Shown piece after piece: positions 16,620 through 25,191 of a stretch of DNA of 64,000 bases. The notes under the pieces are model-generated. The model did not search any database. It worked only from the letters and a program-made list of their open reading frames with translations, and had not been told where the DNA came from. Numbering within the stretch: position 1 is the first letter of the stretch; every line of letters begins with the position of its first letter. The position numbers and the translations under genes were made by a program. The stretch is from Chitinivibrionales bacterium (GTDB lineage Bacteria; Fibrobacterota; Chitinivibrionia; Chitinivibrionales; WJKA01). Location of the stretch: NCBI GenBank assembly GCA_014728295.1, contig WJLW01000024.1, positions 35,272 through 99,271 of the forward strand. The letters run 5' to 3'.

Positions 16620-17615
16620 AACATCAGCCTTGCACTGTGGGCAAATTGCTTTTTCTGAATTGTGGCTTTCGCTAATTTTGCTGAATTTGCACTTTGTCAC
16701 GTAGCCGTTGCGCATGATCAGCAACTCGTTGCAGGCGGGGCAGTGCGTGTTGGCCTTGTCTCCGGCAGGCATGTTGCCGATGTAGACAAAGTCAAGATGC
16801 TCGCGCGCACACGTCCAGGCGTCAAGCAGGGTTTTCTGTGCTGTTGCACGATGCGTCAGGTTGTAGCGTGGAAAATATCGTGAAATGTGCAGCGGAGTGT
16901 CACCGCCCAGGTTATGTGCAATATAGCGAGCGAGCTGCCGCACTTCATCTGCGGAATCATTTTCATCGGTGATGAGCAGGTTGGTAATTTCGAGATGACG
17001 TTTTTTTTTGATGGCTTCACAGGCCTGCAGGACCGGCCCGAGTGAGGCTTTGCACAATCGCCGGTAAAATGATTCCTGCATGGATTTGATGTCGATGTTG
17101 AATGCGTCAACTACCGACAATAAGTCGTTTAGTGGCTGCGGATTGTAGAAGCCGTTGCTGACCATGACATTTGCGAGCCCGCTTGCCTTGATGCGTGCTC
17201 CAACCGCCATGATCGTTTCGAACCAGATAAAGGGCTCCGAGTAGGTGTAGGCAATACCTGCCGAAGCGCTCTGTACGACCTGGTCGACTAGTGCATTAGG
17301 TGAAACTTCAGGGATGTGCCGGGGCTGCTGGGAGATGTCGCAGTTCTGGCAGAAAGCGCATTTGAACGTACAGCCGTTGGGGCCGGTCGAGTAGATGGAT
17401 GATCCGGGCAGGAAGTGGTACAATGGTTTTTTTTCGATCGGGTCGAGTGCTGTTGATACCGGTCGGCAATAATTCAGCGAGTGTAACGTCCCCCCGCGAT
17501 TGCCCCGGGTCAGGCAAATGCCGTTTTTGCCCGGCTGTATGCGACAATGGTGGGGGCATAATTCGCACAGCACAGCGTTATCGTGGGTGGCGGTGTACCA
17601 GGCGGCTTCTTTCAT
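16596..17615 (-). CDS. amrS: AmmeMemoRadiSam-type radical SAM enzyme (AmrS-like)
   Basis: I place the start at the internal Met (ATG ending at 17615; the ORF's GTG is three codons upstream), giving about 339 residues. The radical SAM cluster motif is CTFKCAFCQ (CxxxCxxC), preceded by the family signature YHFLPGSSIYSTGPNGC. The N-terminal CELCPHHCRI motif and C-terminal CPACNELL...CPQCKADV Cys pairs are typical of the AmrS group. The physiological reaction of this widespread family is not settled. The usual partners, a Memo homologue and an AMMECR1 domain protein, are not adjacent, so this is an orphan copy. Confidence 0.86.
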   Translation of the reverse strand: MKEAAWYTATHDNAVLCELCPHHCRIQPGKNGICLTRGNRGGTLHSLNYCRPVSTALDPIEKKPLYHFLPGSSIYSTGPNGCTFKCAFCQNCDISQQPRHIPEVSPNALVDQVVQSASAGIAYTYSEPFIWFETIMAVGARIKASGLANVMVSNGFYNPQPLNDLLSVVDAFNIDIKSMQESFYRRLCKASLGPVLQACEAIKKKRHLEITNLLITDENDSADEVRQLARYIAHNLGGDTPLHISRYFPRYNLTHRATAQKTLLDAWTCAREHLDFVYIGNMPAGDKANTHCPACNELLIMRNGYVTKCKFSKISESHNSEKAICPQCKADVSIVIGIS

Positions 17616-17686
17616 GACAATCACTATCGTTTATGGAGACGGCCTTTTGGAAAAATGCTTTGTGCTCATGCGGCGTGCAATCGCCT

Positions 17687-18364
17687 CTAAGTTCGCTCGA
17701 ATTTTGTCTTAACCCCAATGCGCTTGCAACAGGCGTAAATTGGACATTCGTTGCACCGGGGATTGAGCGGCGTGCACAGGTGCTGACCAAAAGACACGAA
17801 ATAGCTGTTAAACGTAATCCAGTATTTTTTGGGCATTTTCTTTCTTAGTGCCATTTCCGTTTCAAAGGGCGTGCCGGTTGAAACATACCCCAGCCGGTTT
17901 GAAATACGATGAACGTGAATGTCAACGCACACGGCCGGCTTGCCAAATGCGACGGCAACTACCAGATTGGCCGTTTTGCGCCCGACACCGGGCAGCCTCA
18001 CCAGCTCTTCGACCGTATCCGGAATTCTTCCCTGAAACCCGGTATGCAGCTCCTCAGGGAGCGCTTTGAGATATTTGGCCTTGTTTTTGTAGAAGCCGAC
18101 CGGAAAAATGATTTTCTCGATCTGTGTGAGAGACAGGTCGTGCAGATCTGCCGGTATCGTGACATGCTCGAACAATCGTTGTGATGCCCGGACGGTCGTT
18201 TCATCCTTCGTGCGGGCGCTGAGGATTGTCGAAACCAGTACTTTGAAGGGATTTTTTGTCTGGAACTGGATTAAATCGACAACCGGCATTTTGTGTTTGG
18301 CGAATTCTTTTTCAAGAATATCGTGAATCCGGTCTATGCTAACGATCGGCTTTTTCCGTTTCAT
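17687..18364 (-). CDS. nth: Endonuclease III
   Basis: This 225-residue base-excision DNA glycosylase/AP lyase removes oxidised pyrimidines. The helix-hairpin-helix is LPGVGRKTANLV, with the catalytic Lys in GRKTA. The catalytic Asp is in VCVDIHVHRISNRLG. The C-terminal [4Fe-4S] ligands are visible as CTPLNPRCNECPIYACC (C-x6-C-x2-C-x5-C). Length and order are normal for Nth. Its start overlaps the 3' end of the upstream barrel-like gene by 26 bp, so the two are co-transcribed. Confidence 0.96.
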   Translation of the reverse strand: MKRKKPIVSIDRIHDILEKEFAKHKMPVVDLIQFQTKNPFKVLVSTILSARTKDETTVRASQRLFEHVTIPADLHDLSLTQIEKIIFPVGFYKNKAKYLKALPEELHTGFQGRIPDTVEELVRLPGVGRKTANLVVAVAFGKPAVCVDIHVHRISNRLGYVSTGTPFETEMALRKKMPKKYWITFNSYFVSFGQHLCTPLNPRCNECPIYACCKRIGVKTKFERT

Positions 18365-19613
18365 CCGTTACTGGTTCCTTGCGGGGGGAGGGGGCGGTGC
18401 TGCGTGGTGATGGTGATGCTACCTCGATTTGCGGAGGTCTTTTACCTTTAAGTAGCTGAAATTCCAGTACGAACCTGTGGGAGAGAGAGGTGAGGGCTTT
18501 TGCGGAACCGGCCTGGGGATTGATATCAGATCTGACAATTCGTTCGCCGCCATCATAGAAATAGCCAAACCACTGTCCGGCGTAATAGATACCGGCTTCG
18601 ATTCCGGAAGCATTTTCAAGCCTTCTCAGGGAGGTCATCCCGATTCGCCAGCTTACACCTGCTCCAAAACCCAGAGCGTCTGAAGCATACCCGTCTGCCT
18701 GGGTACCGATTAACGTGTATACGCTTTTGTAGCCGCCCGGCATCGATCCCGGCATGTCTGCAGTAGTCTTCAATCGCACAATACTGAGCGGATGGACCCG
18801 GACACCGGCATTGATCGAGGTTACATCCGAATTGGTGATAGTGAAATATTTCGTGCTGATGTGTTGTTTGTAGGTTGCTCCCAGCGAAAACGAATAGAGC
18901 GTCAATCGCTGGCTGTATTCTACAAGCTGCTCGAAGGCGGTAGCGGTTCCCGGCAGGGTAATACTCGTGTCTACCTGTACCGAAGCGACAAAAGATTTGA
19001 GCATGAAGAAAAAGGTGGCATCAATGGACAGTCGCTGTTTTGTTGCTGCGTATGGCGTGTACGAAACAGCAATCGGGAAATTGATCGAATAGGCATCGGG
19101 CTGCTCACGTGCCCGGTACACAAACGCTACCGTGTCCGTCAGCGTATCCACACCCGCTATCCGGGAAAAAACAACAGAAGCCGGCAACGCAAAAGAACCC
19201 AATGAATCCGGCAGACCATCTTTCCACAAATCGAAAAGAGGAAAGCTGCCCAGAGACCATCCCGCACCGAATCCCCAGAACGGTTTCTGCCAGAATCGAT
19301 ACGAGGTGTCGGCGGCATAAACCGGTCCGCTTTCGCTCACCGCATCGCCGAGCGTGTCGTGCGCCTGTTTCGGGATTATCAGCAGGGAATCTTTGCCGTG
19401 GAGGCTATCCGCTGAAATTCGTGTTCCCGGCGAGTCTTCGACCGGCAGTGAATCTGCTTCGCCTTCCGATAACGCCACGGCAGATTCGCCCGGCATGACG
19501 TTGGTTGTATCGGCATGCGGGAGGTGGTCGGTGACTCTGCCGGCATGTTGCGCCGGCGCCGCGATCGTAAAGCACATCAGTATCAACCGGCTGTACGCTA
19601 TGAGTTCGGGCAT
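18339..19613 (-). CDS. Putative outer-membrane or secreted beta-rich protein
   Basis: This 424-residue protein has an N-terminal hydrophobic segment (LIAYSRLILMCFTIAAPAQ) that fits a signal peptide. About 80 residues of low-complexity Asp/Ser-rich linker follow, then a region of alternating strands with aromatic girdles (QKPFWGFGAGWSLGSFPLFD, KQRLSIDATFFFMLKSFVAS, GLTGL-like turns). The last part, SLSHRFVLEFQLLKG, resembles a closing strand and is followed by a charged tail rich in Pro and Ser. No family is recognised. It sits between the SpoIIE-type phosphatase gene and nth on the same strand. Confidence 0.62.
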   Translation of the reverse strand: MPELIAYSRLILMCFTIAAPAQHAGRVTDHLPHADTTNVMPGESAVALSEGEADSLPVEDSPGTRISADSLHGKDSLLIIPKQAHDTLGDAVSESGPVYAADTSYRFWQKPFWGFGAGWSLGSFPLFDLWKDGLPDSLGSFALPASVVFSRIAGVDTLTDTVAFVYRAREQPDAYSINFPIAVSYTPYAATKQRLSIDATFFFMLKSFVASVQVDTSITLPGTATAFEQLVEYSQRLTLYSFSLGATYKQHISTKYFTITNSDVTSINAGVRVHPLSIVRLKTTADMPGSMPGGYKSVYTLIGTQADGYASDALGFGAGVSWRIGMTSLRRLENASGIEAGIYYAGQWFGYFYDGGERIVRSDINPQAGSAKALTSLSHRFVLEFQLLKGKRPPQIEVASPSPRSTAPSPRKEPVTDETEKADR

Positions 19614-19614
19614 A

Positions 19615-20868
19615 TCAGTCTATCTCCACCACCACCAGGGTATAATCGTCTTCGTAGGTAAATTGTGATAATTGTTGCTTAATAGCCGGAATCACTTTGT
19701 CAAATTCAAACCGATTGCACTCTTGCAATATTTTTGCGAATTGACGATATCCAAGTACTTTATAATGCTTATCCTGTTGCCCCATTATTTCATATATACC
19801 GTCGGTGAAAAAGTAGAAACGTTCTCCTTTAGTGTAACGGTACCACTGTTGCTCGTATTCCGGATTGTCAATTATACCGACAAAGGTCCCCGCAGCCTCA
19901 AGTGTCGAGACCTTGTGTTCGGCATTCATTGCCAGAGGCTTGGGATGACCTGCCCGTGCGAAATTTATCGTTTTGTTGTGAATGTCAAAAATAGCCCAGA
20001 AGCATGTCAGATAATGATTGGTATTAATATTTGTGTTGAGATCTTTGTTCAAAATGCTGAGCAATTCGTGTGGCGGCATGATGCTCTTCGTGTGATTAAA
20101 AAGGGCCATTTTTGAAATAGTACCGATGAATGCCGAGGCCAGACCATGACCCGATGCATCGCCGATGAATAGGCCAATTTGGCTTTCGCTGAAACGAATA
20201 AAATCATACACATCTCCTCCAACCGCTTCAACCGGATGATACGTCGCGTCTATTTTCAAGCCGGGAACAACGGGGAGTTTTTGTGGCAGCAAGCCCAATT
20301 GTATTTGTCTGGCCAACTCCAATTCCTCTGAAGTCTTGACTTGCTCAATTTGCAGTCGTTTGGTTGTCTGTGCCAGATCAACATTTTGTTGTTCAAGCTC
20401 TATTTTCAATCGCTCGAGTTCGGTGATGTCGCGAACATTCTCTACGATTGCGTCGGATCTCACTTTTTGTTCGCTGAAAGGGTAGAACGTCAACGTTACA
20501 AAACCGGACCCGGGATTGCGCGGGTGCGGCGAGCGTTCCGCAAAACGCTTTGCTCCGGTATCCAAAACTTCGAGCATGCGACAATCTTCGCAGGGGGTTT
20601 TTCTCTCACGCAATACCTGGTAGCAACGTTTGTGCAATACCTCCCAATATGATTTTCCGACCAATTCTGTGTATGCCCGGTTGACTCGCAATATGCGGTA
20701 GTCGCTGTCGATAATTGCAAGCGGGTCGATGATTGAGTCGAATGCCGCTTCAAGGTGAAGCTTGCTTTTGTAAATAAGGTGCAACGGATATTTGCGGTAC
20801 AGGAAAACGCCCATTACGGCTGCAACCACTAAACCCGCACACAGCGTGTAAAATAATACCACAATCAT
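19615..20868 (-). CDS. PAS-domain SpoIIE/RsbU-type protein phosphatase (membrane-anchored)
   Basis: I start at ATG 20868, which forms an ATGA overlap with the tsaB stop; the listed ORF start lies inside tsaB. The product of about 417 residues has one transmembrane helix (VVLFYTLCAGLVVAAVMGVFLY). A PAS domain at about residues 40-150 (DSIIDPLAIIDSDYRILRVN) contains the Cys pair CEDC. A coiled coil comes next, then the PP2C-like SpoIIE domain beginning ELARQIQLGLLPQKLP. Metal-binding motifs are GGDVYDF, GDASGHG and FFTDGIYE. Enzymes of this type dephosphorylate anti-anti-sigma (STAS) proteins in partner-switching pathways. No STAS or RsbW gene is next to it, so the target is unknown. Confidence 0.9.
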   Translation of the reverse strand: MIVVLFYTLCAGLVVAAVMGVFLYRKYPLHLIYKSKLHLEAAFDSIIDPLAIIDSDYRILRVNRAYTELVGKSYWEVLHKRCYQVLRERKTPCEDCRMLEVLDTGAKRFAERSPHPRNPGSGFVTLTFYPFSEQKVRSDAIVENVRDITELERLKIELEQQNVDLAQTTKRLQIEQVKTSEELELARQIQLGLLPQKLPVVPGLKIDATYHPVEAVGGDVYDFIRFSESQIGLFIGDASGHGLASAFIGTISKMALFNHTKSIMPPHELLSILNKDLNTNINTNHYLTCFWAIFDIHNKTINFARAGHPKPLAMNAEHKVSTLEAAGTFVGIIDNPEYEQQWYRYTKGERFYFFTDGIYEIMGQQDKHYKVLGYRQFAKILQECNRFEFDKVIPAIKQQLSQFTYEDDYTLVVVEID

Positions 20869-21557
20869 GCAAGAGACGCTTTCGACATTTTTGTAAAATT
20901 TGGCATAGCCAGGTAACACGGCTCAATTGCAGACGGGAGGAGCCAGGGTGTATTCTTGTGTTGACTTGCACGAATACACCCCCAGCCGCGCTGCAGGCCC
21001 GACGTCTCGGCCCGCAAGACGCGTGGCGATTCGGCAAGAAAATCGAAACACGTGCTTTTGGCGTATCCCAGGATATCGATAATTATGCGGTCTTCGGGGC
21101 CGATGTGCTGTTTGAATTGGTCTCCATCGGTAAGGCGATCCGGGCTCAGGCGTTTGGTTTGCCCGTTGCTTCTCTCGAATCGGGCCCAGTAAATTGTGCC
21201 CTTGCGTGCATCAAAGGCAACGGTGAGAGGGCCATCTTCCGCAAGCGATGCGCAGGCGACACTCTGCAATGATGAAACACCCGCAACCTTCAGAGCGGTG
21301 TTGCAGGTGAAGCCCTTCACAAATGCAATCCCTATGCGCAGACCGGTGAACGATCCAGGCCCGATTGCCAGCGCGATATGCTTTATGCGATCCGCTCCAA
21401 CGCCGTGTGCATTGAGCATAAACGCCACGGCTTGCGTGATCTGTTCTGCATGTGAATTGCGAACATACCGTGAATAGGTTGCTATGAGTTGCCTCTCCGC
21501 GGCCAGGGCGATGCTTAATTCAACCGAAGATGTATCAATTCCCAGTATCAAGCTCAT
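20865..21557 (-). CDS. tsaB: tRNA threonylcarbamoyladenosine biosynthesis protein TsaB
   Basis: This 230-residue protein of the actin/HSP70-like fold begins MSLILGIDTSSVELSIAL and contains SHAEQITQ and GPGSFTGLRIG, the hallmarks of TsaB. It partners TsaD and TsaE to form t6A at position 37 of ANN-decoding tRNAs. TsaB keeps the fold but lacks the TsaD metal site. Neither tsaD nor tsaE is in the window. Its stop overlaps the phosphatase start by four bases. Confidence 0.93.
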   Translation of the reverse strand: MSLILGIDTSSVELSIALAAERQLIATYSRYVRNSHAEQITQAVAFMLNAHGVGADRIKHIALAIGPGSFTGLRIGIAFVKGFTCNTALKVAGVSSLQSVACASLAEDGPLTVAFDARKGTIYWARFERSNGQTKRLSPDRLTDGDQFKQHIGPEDRIIIDILGYAKSTCFDFLAESPRVLRAETSGLQRGWGCIRASQHKNTPWLLPSAIEPCYLAMPNFTKMSKASLA

Positions 21558-21587
21558 AGAAGCAATCCTGGTAGTTGCGCAGGATGG

Positions 21588-22610
21588 TTATCCGGCAAGT
21601 GCAGTGTGTATGAGTAGGTCAAGCAGTTCACGGTATGTCCCGCCCCGGGCCTGGAAAGCTTTGGGAACCAGGGAGTTCAGGGTCAGTCCAGGTATGGAAT
21701 TTGTCTCAAGAACATAGCAGATGTTTTCGGCCACGATGATATCGGTACGCGACAGACCTGCACATTCGAGCAGAACATGGGCTCTTCGTGCCGAACACTG
21801 AATGCGTTCCAACAGCTCCGGCGAACGGGGCGCGGGTACCAGCTCTTCACATGCGCCGGAATCGTATTTGGCTTCGTAGTCAAAAAAGGCAGATTTCCGG
21901 GGGCGAATTTCCACCACCGGCAGCACGTCAAGGCTGCCGTCGGGCCTTTCCAGTACGGGACACGAAAATTCTATTCCGGAAATAGTCGACTCGATGAGGA
22001 TTGCCTTGGCATGCTGCCGGTATTCGTCGAGCAAACTCTGCAGTTCGCCTCGATTCTCTGCTTTTCCCATCAGTTTGCTGGAGCCGGACTGTGGACATTT
22101 GACGAAGCAGGGATAGCCATGCCTGGCTTCCAGCGTATCGAGAGTATTTTCGGGACAACGTGGGCCGAATATTGACCAGGGGGGGGTGGCTAGTCCATTC
22201 TGCTCGTACAGGTATTTGCAGGCGATTTTATTCAGGGCGAGGGAGCTGGCGAACACGCCGGAACCGGTATAGGGTATGCCGATGGTTTCAAGATACCCCT
22301 GGATGCTGCCGTCTTCGCCGAACTCACCATGCAATGCCAGGAATGCAATGTCGCAGTCCTGCCAGACGTGCCTGGAATCGGCGGGGTGAAATGGTCCGCT
22401 GAAGCATGAAGAGGCATCCGGAGATGAAAATGCATCCGATGGAGGAATTTTATCCCGGCAGTCGCAACAGTAAAATTGCTTTGCCGGTGAAACAACCACG
22501 GCGCGCACGGCGTACGAGCCTGTATTCAGATGGGAGATGACCTGTTGCCCGGAAAGCAGTGATATGTCATGCTCGGCGGACGGTCCGCCCATCACGACTG
22601 CAACGTTCAT
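21588..22610 (-). CDS. ddl: D-alanine--D-alanine ligase
   Basis: This 340-residue ATP-grasp enzyme makes D-Ala-D-Ala for peptidoglycan. Recognisable are the N-terminal VVMGGPSAEHDISLLSG, HGEFGEDGSIQGYLE, the PYTGSGVFASSLALNK region, and the metal/substrate motif ETNSIPGLTLNS near the C-terminus. ATG 22610 is preceded by AGGAGAA. The insert around residues 45-85 (CCDCRDKIPPSDAFSSPDAS) is Cys- and Ser-rich and looks lineage-specific. It lies in a run of housekeeping genes between glyRS and tsaB. Confidence 0.94.
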   Translation of the reverse strand: MNVAVVMGGPSAEHDISLLSGQQVISHLNTGSYAVRAVVVSPAKQFYCCDCRDKIPPSDAFSSPDASSCFSGPFHPADSRHVWQDCDIAFLALHGEFGEDGSIQGYLETIGIPYTGSGVFASSLALNKIACKYLYEQNGLATPPWSIFGPRCPENTLDTLEARHGYPCFVKCPQSGSSKLMGKAENRGELQSLLDEYRQHAKAILIESTISGIEFSCPVLERPDGSLDVLPVVEIRPRKSAFFDYEAKYDSGACEELVPAPRSPELLERIQCSARRAHVLLECAGLSRTDIIVAENICYVLETNSIPGLTLNSLVPKAFQARGGTYRELLDLLIHTALAG

Positions 22611-22622
22611 GTGCTGTTCTCC

Positions 22623-24092
22623 TTACGGGGCCAATTTATCAAGCAGGTAATTGCGCGCATTATCAAGGCCGATGCGTTCCTGTTGCATCGAATCCCGTTC
22701 TCTGACGGTTATGGTATTATCTTCAAGTGTTTGCGAGTCGATTGTCAAGCAGTAGGGCGTACCTATTTCATCCTGACGGCGATAGCGGCGCCCCACGGCC
22801 CCGCTCTCGTCGTAAAAAACCCGAAAAAAGCGTTGCAGATCTGCGGTCAGCTTTCTGGCGATGTCATCCATTCCGTCGCGTTTGACAAGGGGCAATACTG
22901 CGGCTTTCATGGGCGCCAGGCGGGGGTGGAAATGCATGACCGTACGTTTTTCTTCTTTGCCGTCGGCGGCACCAATCTGCTCTTCGGCATAGGCCGCGCA
23001 GATCGCCGCCATGCAGGTGCGACTTGCCCCGATTGAGGTTTCGATTACATAGGGGAGGTAATGTTCTTTAGATGCGTCGTCGAAATACTTCAGCGTCTTG
23101 CCGGAGAACTCCTCATGACGCGACAGGTCAAAATCGGTACGGCTGTGAATGCCTTCCACCTCGCCGAAACCGAAGGGAAAATCAAATTCTAAATCATAGG
23201 CTGCTTTTGCGTAGTGGGCCAGTTTGTCGTGTTGGTGCCACTTGAGCTTGTTTGTGCTGAAGCCGAGGTTGAGAAACCAGTTCATCCGCTGCTCACGCCA
23301 ATATTCAAACCATTCGTCTTCGTCTCCTGGTTTGACGAAGAACTGCATTTCCATCTGCTCGAACTCGCGGGTGCGGAAGAGAAAGTTTTTCGTATTAATC
23401 TCATTGCGAAATGCTTTGCCGATCTGCGCAATGCCGAACGGCAGTTTTTGACGCGTGGAGTTGAGTACGTTGAAAAAATTGACGAAAATACCCTGCGCAG
23501 TTTCGGGACGAAGATAGACTACCGAAGAGGCATCTTCAAGCGGGCCAACGTGGGTTTTGAACATCAGATTGAACTGGCGTGCCGCAGTGAACGACTCGCC
23601 AGCGCCGCAGTTGGGGCAAGCGACCATGGTCGTTATGATTTTTTCAGCAATCTCATCATCTGCAATGCGCCGGGCGAATTCATCGACAACACGACTGTCC
23701 TGCTGCCGGCCTGCGAAAGCCTCCGGCTCCAGGGTGCGCAGAATTTTCTTTTTTGCCTTGAGCGCAAGCTCCTCGAGCAAAATGTCGAGGCGAAATCGCG
23801 CTTTGCACGATTTGCAGTCAACCATCGGGTCGGTAAAATTGGCTACGTGACCGGAAGCTTCCCAGACTTTGGGGTGCATGAGAATCGCGGCGTCGACGCC
23901 TTCGACATCGGCGCGCAGCGTCATGGCGCGCCACCACTCCTGTTTGAGGTTGTTAAGAAGCTCGACTCCCAGCGGGCCGTAATCCCAGCAGCCGTTCAGG
24001 CCGCCATAAATTTCACTGGATTGGAATACGAAGCCCCGCCTCTTGCACAACGATACGATCGTTGACATAAGATCGGGCTGATGCTTGCTCAT
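22623..24092 (-). CDS. glyQS: Glycyl-tRNA synthetase, dimeric class II type
   Basis: This 489-residue single-chain GlyRS begins with the typical IVSLCKRRGFVFQSSEIYGG. It contains motif 2, FRNEINTKNFLFRTREFEQ, and motif 3 around GASRTCMAAI. A Cys pattern in the insert (CKSCKARF, then CPNCG) may bind zinc, as in many bacterial alpha2 GlyRS. The C-terminal anticodon-binding domain (LAPMKAAVLPLVKRDGMDDI) is complete. This is not the heterotetrameric GlyQ/GlyS form. ATG 24092 is placed behind AAGGA. Confidence 0.95.
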   Translation of the reverse strand: MSKHQPDLMSTIVSLCKRRGFVFQSSEIYGGLNGCWDYGPLGVELLNNLKQEWWRAMTLRADVEGVDAAILMHPKVWEASGHVANFTDPMVDCKSCKARFRLDILLEELALKAKKKILRTLEPEAFAGRQQDSRVVDEFARRIADDEIAEKIITTMVACPNCGAGESFTAARQFNLMFKTHVGPLEDASSVVYLRPETAQGIFVNFFNVLNSTRQKLPFGIAQIGKAFRNEINTKNFLFRTREFEQMEMQFFVKPGDEDEWFEYWREQRMNWFLNLGFSTNKLKWHQHDKLAHYAKAAYDLEFDFPFGFGEVEGIHSRTDFDLSRHEEFSGKTLKYFDDASKEHYLPYVIETSIGASRTCMAAICAAYAEEQIGAADGKEEKRTVMHFHPRLAPMKAAVLPLVKRDGMDDIARKLTADLQRFFRVFYDESGAVGRRYRRQDEIGTPYCLTIDSQTLEDNTITVRERDSMQQERIGLDNARNYLLDKLAP

Positions 24093-24126
24093 AGATGATT
24101 CCTTGGGTTAATGTGTTCCGGGCCGA

Positions 24127-25095
24127 TCAGGCGCGGTGCTTTGCCATATTTTGCGCCAGGCGAGTCTTGATGGGCGTATGGGAGTCAATGGCAAAATCTT
24201 TACCGGTTATCATTTCGTACAGCCTGATGTAGCGGGACGACAATTCGACCACCAGATCGTCCGGGGCCGGGGGAAGCTCGGGATCATTATACGGATCGCA
24301 ATTGTCTTTGAACCATAGACGCAGAAATTCCTTGTCGATATTTTCGGGCTCTTTTCCTTCTGCGAATCTGGCTTCGTAGGATTCGGCCAGCCAGTATCGG
24401 GATGAATCGGGGGTGTGTATTTCGTCAATCAGGATCAGGTTGTCGCTTTCGTCAATGCCCAGCTCGTATTTGGTGTCGACGAGAATTAATCCGTGCTGCG
24501 CTGCAATTTCGGTTCCGCGCCGGAACAGCGCAAACGCTATTTCAGCCGCATTCTGCCAGACATCCTTTGGAAGAATGCCGCGATCGACAATCTCCCGGGC
24601 CGAAATCGACTCGTCATGCTCTTCGTCTTTGGTGGTAGGCGTAAGAATCGGCGCATCGAAGTTCTGATTTTTCACCATGCCGTCGGGCAGCACATTGCCG
24701 CATATATTGCGGACGCCGTTGCTGTATTGCGTCCATGCCGCGGTTGAGGTCGATCCGGTCAGGTAGCCGCGCATGACAAATTCGATGGGCAGGACCGTGC
24801 ATTTTTTGCCGATGGTAACATTGGGGTCGGGAATGTCAAGTACATGGTTGTTGACGATATCGGCCGTCTGTTCGAACCAGAACGCGGAAACCTGATTGAG
24901 CACCTGACCCTTGAAAGGGATGCTGGCCAGAACCCGGTCGAACGCGCTTTGCCGATCGGTAGTGATCAACGCAAGCCTGTCGCCCAGATCGTATATATCT
25001 CTGACTTTACCGACCTGGCGACCGGGCAGATCCAGGAAATCCGTCGTGGTGAGGCAGTTATTCAGATTGGTACGAATGATGTCTTTGGGGATCAT
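24127..25095 (-). CDS. purC: Phosphoribosylaminoimidazole-succinocarboxamide synthase (SAICAR synthase)
   Basis: This 322-residue enzyme of purine biosynthesis shows GKVRDIYDLGDRLALITTDR, AFDRVLASIPFKGQVLNQVS and EFVMRGYLTGS, plus the C-terminal SSRYIRLYEMITGKDF. The length is that of the longer, approximately 300-residue PurC class rather than the 240-residue E. coli class. ATG 25095 follows GGAAGG at good spacing. No other pur gene is adjacent. Confidence 0.95.
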   Translation of the reverse strand: MIPKDIIRTNLNNCLTTTDFLDLPGRQVGKVRDIYDLGDRLALITTDRQSAFDRVLASIPFKGQVLNQVSAFWFEQTADIVNNHVLDIPDPNVTIGKKCTVLPIEFVMRGYLTGSTSTAAWTQYSNGVRNICGNVLPDGMVKNQNFDAPILTPTTKDEEHDESISAREIVDRGILPKDVWQNAAEIAFALFRRGTEIAAQHGLILVDTKYELGIDESDNLILIDEIHTPDSSRYWLAESYEARFAEGKEPENIDKEFLRLWFKDNCDPYNDPELPPAPDDLVVELSSRYIRLYEMITGKDFAIDSHTPIKTRLAQNMAKHRA

Positions 25096-25191
25096 AATTT
25101 AAACCTTCCGCATTAAAAATCTTATCAAAAATGAGCTTGTAAAATAACTTTCGGCGCACCCGATTCCACGCTTTCCGACTTTGACTGCCAA

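Noticed and set aside
23214-24065. 283-residue plus-strand ORF opposite glyQS
   Set aside because: Antisense shadow of GlyRS with no recognisable features.
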